Source of the DNA: Streptomyces sp. NBC_01288
GTDB lineage: Bacteria; Actinomycetota; Actinomycetes; Streptomycetales; Streptomycetaceae
NCBI RefSeq assembly: GCF_035982055.1
Contig: NZ_CP108427.1
Location: 4,835,001 to 4,899,000, forward strand
Reading direction: 5' to 3'
Length of the DNA stretch: 64,000 nt
Both the position numbers and the translations under genes were made by a program. The notes under the pieces are model-generated. The model was given only the letters and a program-made list of their open reading frames with translations, did not search any database and was not told where the DNA came from. This document shows, in pieces, positions 56,328-64,000 of the stretch (position 1 is the stretch's first letter; each line of letters starts with the position of its first letter).

Positions 56328-57206
56328 CTAGCGCAGCAGGCCCTTGGCGCGCAGCCAGGCCTTCGCCGCCCTGCCCGGGGTCTCGCCCGCCTCGACGGAC
56401 GCGGTGAGCCTCGCCAACTGGGCTGTCGTCAGCCGGGTGTTGACCCGAGCCAACGCCCTCCGCCCGGCCGGGTCCACGGCGGGGGCACTGATCAGCGGGA
56501 AGACATGCTCCGGCGGTACGACGGACTTGGGGTCAGCCAGCACCACCAGCCCGTCCCGGGCGATCGCCGGGTCGGTACTGCGCAGGACCCGGACATCCGC
56601 CGCCCCGGATGTCGCCCCTGATGCCGTCCCGGCCGGGGTGAGCGTGACGCCGTACGCCTCCTTGAGTACGGCGACGGACGGGGCATCGGGATCGCCGGAC
56701 GCGGAGCCGCCGAGCGTCAGACCGGTGCCGGCCCTGCGGAGATCCGTAAGGCTGTGCAGCTTGTGCTTCCCCGCGGTGGACTCGGTGACCGCGAGGACGA
56801 CCCCGCCCTGCGCCGCCGCCGGGGGCAGCGCGACGATCCCCGGTGGCAACGCCATGCTCAGCGTCGCCTCCATGTTCCCGGGCATGGTCTGCCCGCCCGG
56901 CATCGCCCGCAGCAGGGTGGACTCGTAGGCGGGCGCGATGCTGATCCGCCCGTCCACCACGGCCTGTGCGGTGTCGATCGGCGACGCGTACGGGGTGTCC
57001 GCCGTCCGCACCTTCTGCCCTGCCCGGGTGAGGAGTTCGCCGTAGAGCGCCGCCACCACCCGGCTCTGTGCCGAACCGTCGGTACCGATCACCGCCGGCC
57101 CCGCACTGTCCGCGTAACCGACGTGCGTGCCCTCGGCGTTCGCGGTCGCGCACCCGGTCAGGAGGAGGAGCGAGCAGACGGCGAACGCGGTGATGCGCAC
57201 CATCAC
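56328..57206 (-). CDS. OpuAC-type substrate-binding lipoprotein
   Basis: 292 residues. Lipobox LLLLTGC at about 14-20 gives a lipidated cysteine. The mature part has the type II periplasmic-binding pattern of glycine-betaine/choline binders: ASPIDTAQAVVDGRISIAPAYESTLLRAM, KLHSLTDLRRAG, VRVLRSTDPAIARDGLVVLADPKSVVPPEHVFPLIS, RALARVNTRLTTAQLARLTASVEAG. It would feed an ABC importer, but no permease or ATPase gene is adjacent, so it is an orphan binding protein or works with a distant transporter. Confidence 0.86.
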   Translation of the reverse strand: MMVRITAFAVCSLLLLTGCATANAEGTHVGYADSAGPAVIGTDGSAQSRVVAALYGELLTRAGQKVRTADTPYASPIDTAQAVVDGRISIAPAYESTLLRAMPGGQTMPGNMEATLSMALPPGIVALPPAAAQGGVVLAVTESTAGKHKLHSLTDLRRAGTGLTLGGSASGDPDAPSVAVLKEAYGVTLTPAGTASGATSGAADVRVLRSTDPAIARDGLVVLADPKSVVPPEHVFPLISAPAVDPAGRRALARVNTRLTTAQLARLTASVEAGETPGRAAKAWLRAKGLLR

Positions 57207-57221
57207 GTCACGCCCTGCCCG

Positions 57222-57866
57222 TCAGCACTGCCGCCCTCGCTCCGCCAAGGTCATCGGCCGGTCCTTGAAGGTGACGTACCCGTAGCTGGGGTTGTCGTTG
57301 TTGAAGCCGGACTCCTGGTAGTCGTAGACGTACCAGTCGTAGTGGCCGTAGTACTTGTCCTTGAACTGGATCTCCCACCAGCCCTTCGCCTGCTGCTTCG
57401 ACGTGCCGCGCTCGATCCAGCCGACGCTCTGCGAGGGGATGTTGACCGTGTTGGACTCGGTGTCGGTGTGGGAGTTCGTCCAGGTGTGGCTGTAACTGGT
57501 CTCGACCTGGACCTCGAAGACCTCGGCGAACTTGTAACTCGCCGAGACCGTCACGCCGACCGTGTTGGCGGCGCTCGTCGTGTCCGCCCAGTCGATCCGG
57601 TGCTGGTTGGTCTGGGTGCCGCAGTTGTACGCGGTGCTGCCCACCTGGTGCGCCGGGCCGGTGTAGCCCCAGTAGCTCTGCGGGCGGAACTTGCAGAAAC
57701 TGGCCCAGTTGCACGCCTTCAACAGCTCGGCGTTGGTCGGGGTGTCGGCGGCGAGTGCCTGCGGAGCGGTGAGCAGCGAGGCGCCCACGGTGAGGGCACC
57801 GAGCACGCCGAGCGCACGGGGTGAGAGGTACCGGGCGGATTTCTTCTTGCGCGGGGCGAATGCCAT
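57222..57866 (-). CDS. Secreted protein resembling aerolysin/ETX-MTX2 toxins
   Basis: 214 residues with a signal peptide (SPRALGVLGALTVGASLLTAPQALA). The middle is a Ser/Thr-rich stretch of alternating polar and non-polar residues (VGVTVSASYKFAEVFEVQVETSYSHTWTNSHTDTESNTVNIPSQSVGWIERG), the pattern of the pore-forming region and insertion loop of aerolysin-like proteins. The rest is aromatic-rich (GYTGPAHQVG, YYGHYDWYVYDYQESG) with four cysteines. Assignment to that fold is inference from pattern; a structural protein is the alternative. Confidence 0.6.
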   Translation of the reverse strand: MAFAPRKKKSARYLSPRALGVLGALTVGASLLTAPQALAADTPTNAELLKACNWASFCKFRPQSYWGYTGPAHQVGSTAYNCGTQTNQHRIDWADTTSAANTVGVTVSASYKFAEVFEVQVETSYSHTWTNSHTDTESNTVNIPSQSVGWIERGTSKQQAKGWWEIQFKDKYYGHYDWYVYDYQESGFNNDNPSYGYVTFKDRPMTLAERGRQC

Positions 57867-58067
57867 GGATCACTCCATCGAGAGGGGGAGTTCGGTGGAA
57901 GTACCAGTTGCTGTCCACCACTCTCGGACGGAATCCTCCGCCGCTGATCAACGTCCCCTCAGAGCCCGGCACAGAGTCACCTCAGCGTTCCATCAGAGTC
58001 TCCTCAGAGCCCGTCCGCAGCGTCCCGGCGTCCCCGCGGCCTGCCCGGACCGGCGGGGAGCCTGTCC
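57867..58067. other. Gap between secreted-protein gene and response regulator
   Basis: 201 bases containing a direct repeat CCTCAGAGCCCG at 57957-57968 and 58002-58013 (45 bp apart). No gene or clear terminator. Confidence 0.35.
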
Positions 58068-58736
58068 CTAGCCTGGTCTCACCAGCCTCGCCTCGTACGC
58101 GAACACCGCCGCCTGCGTACGGTCCCGCAGTCCCAACTTCACCAGGATCCGGCTGACATGGGTCTTGATCGTCGACTCGGCGACCACCAGCCGCTCGGCG
58201 ATCTCCCCGTTCGACAGCCCCTGCGCGATGAGGACCAGCACCTCCGTCTCCCGCTCGGTGAGATCCCCGTACGTCCCCTGCTGCGCGGCCGGCATCAGGC
58301 GGGGCGTCTCGGACAGCTTCGAGAACTCCGTGATCAGGCGCCTGGTGACGGAGGGCGCGAGCAGCGCCTCGCCGGCCGCCACCACCCTTACCCCGTCGGC
58401 GAGTTGGCGTGCGGAGGCGTCCTTGAGGAGGAAGCCGGAGGCTCCCGCCCGCAGCGCCTGGTACACGTACTCGTCGAGGTCGAACGTGGTGAGCACGAGC
58501 ACCTTCGCCGCACCGTCCGCCGCGACGATCTCCCGGGTCGCCTCGATGCCGTTCATCTCCGGCATACGGATGTCCATCAGCACGACGTCCGGGGCCAGTT
58601 CGCGCACCCGCTCGACCGCGTCGCGCCCGTTCACCGCCTCGCCGACGACCTCGATGTCCGGCATCGCGCCCAACAGGACCGAGAAGCCCTCGCGCACCAT
58701 CATCTGGTCGTCCGCGATCAGTACGCGGATCGTCAT
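58068..58736 (-). CDS. NarL/LuxR-family response regulator 1
   Basis: 222 residues: receiver (IRVLIADDQMMVREGF, phospho-acceptor D in VVLMDIRMPEMNG, DASARQLADGVRVVAAGEALLAPSVTRRLI) and C-terminal LuxR HTH (LTERETEVLVLIAQGLSNGEIAERLVVAESTIKTHVSRILVKLGLRDRTQAAVFAYE). Start overlaps the kinase stop (ATGA), so kinase and regulator are co-translated. Closely similar to the regulator at 60256-60933. Confidence 0.95.
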   Translation of the reverse strand: MTIRVLIADDQMMVREGFSVLLGAMPDIEVVGEAVNGRDAVERVRELAPDVVLMDIRMPEMNGIEATREIVAADGAAKVLVLTTFDLDEYVYQALRAGASGFLLKDASARQLADGVRVVAAGEALLAPSVTRRLITEFSKLSETPRLMPAAQQGTYGDLTERETEVLVLIAQGLSNGEIAERLVVAESTIKTHVSRILVKLGLRDRTQAAVFAYEARLVRPG

Positions 58737-60118
58737 GCGTCCCCTCCCCTCGCACCCGGCACCGGTTCGCTCGCGCTCGACACCTGTTCACTCGCACTCG
58801 GCACCGGCAGGAACACCGTCACCTCGTAACCGCCGTCGTCCGCCGGGGCCGCCGTCATCTCGCCGTTCAGCATGGACACCCGCTCCCGCATCCCGGTGAT
58901 GCCGTGCCCCGCACCCGGCGAGGGCTTCACCAGGCTCGGCTCGGGCATCGGGCCGTTGACTATCCGCAGGCCCAGCCCGCCCAGCACGTAACCGATCTCC
59001 ACCCGGGCGCTCGCACCGGGCGCGTGCCGCAGGGTGTTGCTCAACGCCTCCTGCACTATCCGGTACGCCGACAGCTCGACGCCCTGCGGGAGTTCACGCA
59101 CCGCTCCCGTCACCGCCTTGTCGACGCTCAGGCCGGCGTCGCGCACATTGGCGAGCAGCGCGTCCATGTCGGCGAGGGTGGGCTGCGGGGCGTCGGGCGC
59201 CTCGTAGTCCTCCGCGCGGACCACGCCCAGGACCCGGCGCAGTTCGGTCAGGGCCGCCACCGCGTTCTCCCGGATCGTGACGAACGCGCGCTCCAGCTCC
59301 GGCGGCGGGTTCTCCACGCGGTAGGGCGCGGCCTCCGCCTGGATGGCGACCACCGACATGTGGTGGGCGACCACGTCGTGCAGCTCACGGGCGATCGTCG
59401 TGCGCTCCTCCAGCAGCGTGCGCCGGGACCGCTCGTGGGCCGTGACCGTCTGCTGGGCGGTCACCTCCTGGCGGGCCTCGCGGCGTATCTGCCAGACCGC
59501 GACGCCGAGCAGGACCAGCGCGGAGCTGAACAGCACCTCCGCCGTGTCGGAGCGGAAATCGCGGCCGTCGGAGACGTTGCCGGCGATGAAGCCGTAGACC
59601 GCCGTCAGTGCCCACATCCAGGCGGCGGTGCGCGGCCGGGTGCGTATGGCCACGATCGTCAGCACGAACAGATGACAGGCGAAACTACCGGCCAGCCACG
59701 GCCACGAGTCGTCCCACTCGTTCGCCAGCATCGTGGCGACCGGGGTGGCGACCATGGACAGCCAGAACGCGCCGACCGGCCGCACCATGGTCAGCAGCAC
59801 CGGCAGCAGGGCGAGCAGGCCGAGGATCGTGTTGCTGCCCGCGCCGCGGATTCCGTTGTCCGAGGCGATGAGCATCGCGAGCAGGCCGGCCGCGATGATC
59901 AGGGCGTGCGGGCTCCAGGTCGCGTACTCCCGCTGCCGCCCCTTGAGGCGCCGGGTGAGCGGGCCGTCGGCGGTGGAGCGGGGCAACGGGCGGTAGGCGA
60001 AGGCGTCGTGGAGCAGGTCCTGCCGCAGCCCGCGCAGGGCGTCCGCGGCCAGCCTGAACTCCGGGCTGCGCGGCTTGGCGGCGGCGCCTGGCGGCAACTG
60101 CTGGGTCGTCTCGGTCAC
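58733..60118 (-). CDS. NarL-type sensor histidine kinase 1
   Basis: 461 residues from GTG 60118 (TTG 60124 is two codons upstream). Several N-terminal membrane segments (about 70-190), a short linker, then HisKA_3 with the phospho-accepting histidine in ARELHDVVAHHMSVVAIQAEAA and the HATPase part (LSAYRIVQEALSNTLRHAPGA, G-box GAGHGITGMRERV). The sensor is in the membrane and lacks an extracellular domain, the common 'DesK-like' layout. Paired with the regulator downstream. Confidence 0.93.
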   Translation of the reverse strand: MTETTQQLPPGAAAKPRSPEFRLAADALRGLRQDLLHDAFAYRPLPRSTADGPLTRRLKGRQREYATWSPHALIIAAGLLAMLIASDNGIRGAGSNTILGLLALLPVLLTMVRPVGAFWLSMVATPVATMLANEWDDSWPWLAGSFACHLFVLTIVAIRTRPRTAAWMWALTAVYGFIAGNVSDGRDFRSDTAEVLFSSALVLLGVAVWQIRREARQEVTAQQTVTAHERSRRTLLEERTTIARELHDVVAHHMSVVAIQAEAAPYRVENPPPELERAFVTIRENAVAALTELRRVLGVVRAEDYEAPDAPQPTLADMDALLANVRDAGLSVDKAVTGAVRELPQGVELSAYRIVQEALSNTLRHAPGASARVEIGYVLGGLGLRIVNGPMPEPSLVKPSPGAGHGITGMRERVSMLNGEMTAAPADDGGYEVTVFLPVPSASEQVSSASEPVPGARGGDA

Positions 60119-60255
60119 GTTCAAAACGGTAGGCGTCGGGGCGGGTAGCCGTCGTCACCTGTGAGAAGGGTCCTGGGCCGTCCGTCTCAAGTACTACGGG
60201 TATGCCTGACGGGCTGGTTTCAGCGGCTTGGGTGGCTGCCGTGGCCGCCGTGGCT

Positions 60256-60933
60256 TCAGCGACCACCGCCCGGCCGGACCAGCCCCGACTCATACGCGAA
60301 CACCGCCGCCTGCGTACGGTCCCGCAGCCCCAACTTCACCAGGATGCGGCCGACATGGGTCTTCACGGTCTGTTCGGCGACGACGAGGTGCTCGGCGATC
60401 TCCGCGTTGGACAGGCCCTGCGCGATCAGTGCGAGGACCTCCGTCTCGCGCTCGGTGAGGTCGCCGACGCGTGACTTGAGCGGGGTGCGCGGGGTGCCGT
60501 TCAGCCGGGAGAACTCGGCGATCAGCCGGCGGGTGACACCGGGTGCGAGCAGTGCGTCGCCGGCCGCCACCACCCGTACCGCCTCGGCCAGTTGGTCGGC
60601 GGACGCGTCCTTCAGGAGGAAGCCGGAGGCACCGGCGCGCAGTGCCTCGTACACGTACTCGTCGAGGTCGAAGGTGGTGAGCACCAGGACCTTGATCTGC
60701 GGGGTCTCGGCGGTGATGCGGCGGGTCGCCTCGATGCCGCCGAGTTCGGGCATGCGGATGTCCATGAGGACGACGTCCGGGGCGAGTTCGGTGACCTTGG
60801 CCACCGCGTCCAGGCCGTCGACCGCCTGGCCGACCACCTCTATGCCGGGCTGGGCGTTGAGCAGCACGGTGAAACCCTGCCGGACCATCTGCTGGTCGTC
60901 GGCGATCAGTACGCGGATGGTGCCGCTCGTCAT
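60256..60933 (-). CDS. NarL/LuxR-family response regulator 2
   Basis: 225 residues, same domains as regulator 1 and very similar in sequence (GIEATRRITAE..., LVLTTFDLDEYVYEALRAGASGFLLKDASADQLAEAVRVVAAGDALLAPG..., LTERETEVLALIAQGLSNAEIAEHLVVAEQTVKTHVGRILVKLGLRDRTQAAVFAYE). Encoded after kinase 2 with an ATGA overlap. The two systems are tandem duplicates in the same orientation. Confidence 0.95.
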   Translation of the reverse strand: MTSGTIRVLIADDQQMVRQGFTVLLNAQPGIEVVGQAVDGLDAVAKVTELAPDVVLMDIRMPELGGIEATRRITAETPQIKVLVLTTFDLDEYVYEALRAGASGFLLKDASADQLAEAVRVVAAGDALLAPGVTRRLIAEFSRLNGTPRTPLKSRVGDLTERETEVLALIAQGLSNAEIAEHLVVAEQTVKTHVGRILVKLGLRDRTQAAVFAYESGLVRPGGGR

Positions 60934-62339
60934 GGGTTCTCGTCTCCTGTCGGGAAGATGATCTCGGGGACGGGGAGTCCGTCGGGATCGACGGGTTCGT
61001 CGGGGAGCGCGACGCCGTCCCGGGGCAGGAACGCGACGATCGCGAAGCCGCCGTGGAGTGTTCTCGTCGCGGTGAGGTGTCCGCCGAGCATCGACGCGCG
61101 CTCCCGCATGCCGAGCAGGCCGTGACCGGCGCCAGGGGAGGGCTGGACGGCTTGCCGCGGGCGGGAGTTGGTGACGGTCAGCTGAAGCCCCTCGGCGAGG
61201 TGGGTGACCTCGACGGCGACGGTGGAACCCGGCGCGTGACGCAACGCGTTGCTGAGCGCCTCCTGGATGATCCGGTACGCCGACAGCTCCACGCCGGGTG
61301 CCAGCGGGCGCGCCTCGCCCCTGATGTCGCTGTGTACGTCGAGCCCGGCGGCCCTGGTGTTCTCCATCAGGGCGTCGAGCCGGTCGAGGGTGGGCTGCGG
61401 GGAGTGGGGGGCGGCACCGGTGCCGGGGGCGGCGATGGCGTACGGGTCCTCCGGATACTCCGGGTTCTCGGAGCGGAGCACGCCGAGGACCCGGCGCAGT
61501 TCGGCGAGGGCTTCGAGGGCGTTCTGCCGGATGCCGTCGAGGTTCTCCTTGAGCTCGTCCGACGGGTTCTCGACCAGGTGGGGCGCCACTTGGGCCTGGA
61601 TGGAGATCACCGACATGTGGTGTGCGACCACGTCGTGCAGTTCGCGGGCGATACGGCTGCGCTCCTCCAGGAGGGTGCGGTGGTGTCGCTCCTCAGCCGT
61701 GATCGTCACCTGCTCGACGAGCTGGGTACGGGCCTCGCTGCGACCGCGCAGGGCGGTGCCGACGAGGACGGCCACGGCGCAGACGGCGACCGCGACCACG
61801 CCCGTCGAGGTGAAACGCTGGGCGCCGATCAGGCCCTGGACGACGAACGTCGTCAGCCCTGTCACGGCCAGCGCCGCGAGGGCTCTGCGGGCAGGTTCGC
61901 GCAGGGACAGGATCAGCAGGACGGCGGCCTGGACGACGACTTCGGACGTGCTCCAGGGCCAGTTGGGGCCGGGGAACGGGCCGTGGGCCAGGGCAGGTTG
62001 AACCTCCAGGGCCGGGCCCGCCGACAGAGCGGTGACGGCCGTGACAACGAGGGACAGGGCCCAGGCGGGGATGGGGCGCCGCACGGCGAGAACCAGGGCG
62101 ACCCCCTGCCCGAAGCCGGCCAGCAAGCCCTGCGGCACGCTCAGTTCGTAGTCGCTCATCATCTCGTCCATGCCGGACAGGGAGAGTACGAGGGCGACGA
62201 GGGAGAGGAGGGCATACGCCAGTCGGCGGACCCATCGGCGTTCGGAGAGCCGTGGTGCGGGCGCGGAGGCGGAGGCGGAGGTCCCCTGTTGGGGCTCGGC
62301 ACCGTCGGCGGCTGCGTTCACCTGGGCAACCCTAGGCAC
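60930..62339 (-). CDS. NarL-type sensor histidine kinase 2
   Basis: 469 residues from GTG 62339 (GTG 62321 would avoid overlapping the upstream acyltransferase stop by 8 bases). N-terminal membrane segments, then ARELHDVVAHHMSVISIQAQVAPHLVENPSDEL (HisKA_3) and HATPase motifs (LSAYRIIQEALSNALRHAPGS, GAGHGLLGMRERA). Clearly a paralogue of kinase 1, with higher similarity in the kinase core than in the sensor. Confidence 0.93.
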   Translation of the reverse strand: MPRVAQVNAAADGAEPQQGTSASASAPAPRLSERRWVRRLAYALLSLVALVLSLSGMDEMMSDYELSVPQGLLAGFGQGVALVLAVRRPIPAWALSLVVTAVTALSAGPALEVQPALAHGPFPGPNWPWSTSEVVVQAAVLLILSLREPARRALAALAVTGLTTFVVQGLIGAQRFTSTGVVAVAVCAVAVLVGTALRGRSEARTQLVEQVTITAEERHHRTLLEERSRIARELHDVVAHHMSVISIQAQVAPHLVENPSDELKENLDGIRQNALEALAELRRVLGVLRSENPEYPEDPYAIAAPGTGAAPHSPQPTLDRLDALMENTRAAGLDVHSDIRGEARPLAPGVELSAYRIIQEALSNALRHAPGSTVAVEVTHLAEGLQLTVTNSRPRQAVQPSPGAGHGLLGMRERASMLGGHLTATRTLHGGFAIVAFLPRDGVALPDEPVDPDGLPVPEIIFPTGDENP

Positions 62340-63576
62340 GGTGAAGGCTCTTGGCTCGGATGCGGATGCGGGTGCGGATGCCGGTACGGATCGGGCGCGG
62401 GTCCTGCTCGTACGTCCGGAACGCCGTCCAGCAGATCGTCAGGGCCAGCGCGAACACCGGGAGCCAGGCCACTCGGGCGGCGACCCACATCAGGTCGTCG
62501 GGGTGGGTGTGCAGGCCGGGGAGGTGGCCCGTGGGGAGGGTCGTGGCCGTGGTGGCCATCAGGGCCGTCTGGTGCCAAAGGAAGATCGTCATCGCGGAGA
62601 GGTTGACCAGGGCCACCGCCGACCAGGCGAGCGGACGGCGCATCGTGCGGCGCAGCCGGTCGCGGAGGAGCAGGGCGAGGCCGCACTGGGCCAGCCCGAA
62701 GGTGACGGCGGCCAGGGTCGGCGGGTCGAGGTTGGAGACCGTGGTGCCGGGGACGCCGACCATCGATGCCGGGTAGCCCGCCCGGAGGACGAGCATCGCG
62801 GTCGCCGCCGTACCGCCGGCCAGCAGGACCCAGCCCGCGCGGGCGCGGTCCAACTCGCCCCGGGTCCAGGCCGCGCCCAGGGTGTACGGCACCAGCCAGC
62901 CCGCCGCCACGTTGACCCAGCCGAGCCAGGACGGGCCGCCGAGTCCGAAACGGATCAGGTCCACATGTAGTACGACGGCCAGCGGCCACAGCGGGTTCAG
63001 CCTGGCGACGAGGGGAGTCACCGCCGTCAGTCCCGCGAACACGACCAGGAACCACATCGGCGACAGCGCCAGCTTGACCAGGGTGCGCACCGTCTCGAAG
63101 TCCGCGCCGGACACGAGCAGCGCGATCGCCGTCACCGTCCACAGGGCGAGGAGCGCCGCCGCCGGTCTGAACAGCCGGGCCAGCCGGGCGGTCAGCCATT
63201 GACGGTACGTCGTACCCCGGGCCCGCGCGGAGGCGTAACCCCGGGTCGCCACATGGCCGCCCACCAGGAAGAACACCGCCAGTGTCTGGAACACCCAGGA
63301 GATGGGCGCCAGCCACGGCATGTGCTGCAACGGGCTCGCCGTGTGCAACGTGCCGCCGTCCGCGACCAGGGCCGTCACCAGCCAGTGGCCCAGGACGACA
63401 CCGAGGATCGCGAGGGCGCGCAGGGCGTCCACGGCGCGGTCCCGGTCGGGCGGGGTCGTGGCGTCGACTCGGGCGGCGGAGCGCCGTATGCCGTGCGTGC
63501 CACGCCGTATGCCGTGCAGGCCGCCGTGCCGTGTCCCGATCCCGTCCGTCGTACCGTGCAGGGTCCGGTCACGCAT
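62332..63576 (-). CDS. Acyltransferase family (Acyl_transf_3) membrane protein
   Basis: 414 residues. After a low-complexity Arg/Gly N-terminus, the family opening RDRAVDALRALAILGVVLGHWLVTALV is followed by about ten hydrophobic segments (FFLVGGHVATRGYASARARGTTYRQWLTARLARLFRPAAALLALW is typical). Members O-acylate cell-surface carbohydrates or antibiotics. The final residues are an Arg-rich IRTGIRTRIRIRA run encoded by a CGGATGCGGATG-like repeat. Start overlaps the hydrolase stop by 8 bases and its stop overlaps kinase 2, so all are probably one transcript. Confidence 0.9.
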   Translation of the reverse strand: MRDRTLHGTTDGIGTRHGGLHGIRRGTHGIRRSAARVDATTPPDRDRAVDALRALAILGVVLGHWLVTALVADGGTLHTASPLQHMPWLAPISWVFQTLAVFFLVGGHVATRGYASARARGTTYRQWLTARLARLFRPAAALLALWTVTAIALLVSGADFETVRTLVKLALSPMWFLVVFAGLTAVTPLVARLNPLWPLAVVLHVDLIRFGLGGPSWLGWVNVAAGWLVPYTLGAAWTRGELDRARAGWVLLAGGTAATAMLVLRAGYPASMVGVPGTTVSNLDPPTLAAVTFGLAQCGLALLLRDRLRRTMRRPLAWSAVALVNLSAMTIFLWHQTALMATTATTLPTGHLPGLHTHPDDLMWVAARVAWLPVFALALTICWTAFRTYEQDPRPIRTGIRTRIRIRAKSLHRA

Positions 63577-64000
63577 GGGTCACCTCCGAGGTCTCGCCCA
63601 GGACGATCCGGGCGAGGTTGGCCAGGGAGGCCGTGCCCGGGGTGAAGTAGTCGCTGTGGCCGACGTCGCCGGCCGCGAAGACATGGGCGCCGAACGCCGG
63701 GGACACCGGGTCGGTGCCGAAGCCGACGGTCGTGCCGAACAGGTCCGCGCTGACGTGCGGCACACCTCCGACCCAGTCGTCGGCGCCGCGCCCCGCCCAG
63801 ACCCGGGCCGGGGTGCGCAGACCGGCGGCGGAGTCGGCTCCCGTGCCGGGGCTGCCGATGAGGGCGATGTCGGACACGGCCAGGCCGGGGGCGGCTCGGC
63901 CGCAGACCACCGTGCCGTAGGAGTGGCACACCAGCGTGATGTGCGCTTCGCGGCCGGTGACGGCGTGCAGTTGCCGTATGAACTCCCGTAGGTGCGGGGC
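63569..64000 (-). CDS. Alpha/beta hydrolase (DUF1023-like), partial
   Basis: The frame is open at the right edge; 143 residues are visible. Nucleophile elbow VCHSYG (Ser in GxSxG-like CHSYG), DIALIGSPG, then a catalytic-acid region (GADDWVGG) and a probable catalytic His in AGDVGHSDYFTPGTASL. The family consists of secreted or cytoplasmic esterase-like enzymes with unknown substrates in Streptomyces. Co-translated with the acyltransferase (8-base overlap), so they may act on the same substrate. Confidence 0.85.
   Translation of the reverse strand, partial: APHLREFIRQLHAVTGREAHITLVCHSYGTVVCGRAAPGLAVSDIALIGSPGTGADSAAGLRTPARVWAGRGADDWVGGVPHVSADLFGTTVGFGTDPVSPAFGAHVFAAGDVGHSDYFTPGTASLANLARIVLGETSEVTHA

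Noticed and set aside
1..64000. CRISPR arrays, tRNA/rRNA genes, insertion sequences, integrases, prophage genes
   Set aside because: None found: no regular repeat-spacer array, no transposase or integrase frame, no cloverleaf noticed.

Overview
The window is very GC-rich chromosomal DNA with strong GC bias at third codon positions, frequent GTG/TTG starts and many 4-base start/stop overlaps. Together with the order asd-ask ... recR-ybaB ... purA, the many regulators and the XRE/DUF397 gene pairs, this points to a Streptomyces chromosome (genus firm, species not determinable by eye). No tRNA, rRNA, insertion sequence, prophage or CRISPR array was seen.

Layout. 1-4 kb: a sigma factor with a coupled downstream gene, then ask-asd (aspartate pathway). 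4-7.3 kb: an OmpR-type two-component pair, a secreted SnoaL-like protein and a TauE/SafE permease. 7.3-12.2 kb: accessory block with an Uma2 nuclease-like protein, a winged-helix protein, XRE/DUF397 module 1 and a DUF4157 (eCIS-type) protein. 12.3-14 kb: conserved recR/ybaB/DUF5063 cluster. 14.2-18.7 kb: a SLATT membrane protein, a PstS-like binding protein whose frame runs antisense through the SLATT gene, and a receptor Ser/Thr kinase. 19-24.5 kb: a class III aminotransferase, a GntR regulator and a fused glycosyltransferase/membrane protein. 24.5-30.6 kb: SDR/TetR pair, XRE/tautomerase pair, XRE/DUF397 module 2, a TetR regulator and two small membrane proteins. 30.7-39.6 kb: secreted 5'-nucleotidase, purA, a diacylglycerol-kinase-like protein, and an ethanolamine catabolic set (eutB-eutC-uma2, divergent permease). 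39.7-44.2 kb: GbsR/MarR regulator with an ABC exporter, and a two-gene unit ending in a SLOG-like protein. 44.2-48.1 kb: MFS/MarR pair and a cytochrome P450. 48.4-50.7 kb: XRE/DUF397 module 3 beside two broken genes. 51-64 kb: a very large HTH-STAND-WD40 protein, an orphan OmpR regulator, three secreted proteins, two tandem paralogous NarL-type two-component systems, an acyltransferase and a partial alpha/beta hydrolase.

The most unusual signal is shared by the three XRE/DUF397 modules. Each is followed by two 13-bp palindromes, AAGTGTGACACTT and its complement AAGTGTCACACTT, with centres exactly 20 bp apart (9436-9468, 29288-29320, 48402-48434). The 7-nt spacers are unrelated, so only the palindromes and their spacing are conserved. 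Two modules are headed by divergent paralogues of the same ~130-residue orphan protein. In the third that place is taken by an RsbW-like ATPase gene carrying an in-frame TAG, next to a small gene that appears frameshifted.
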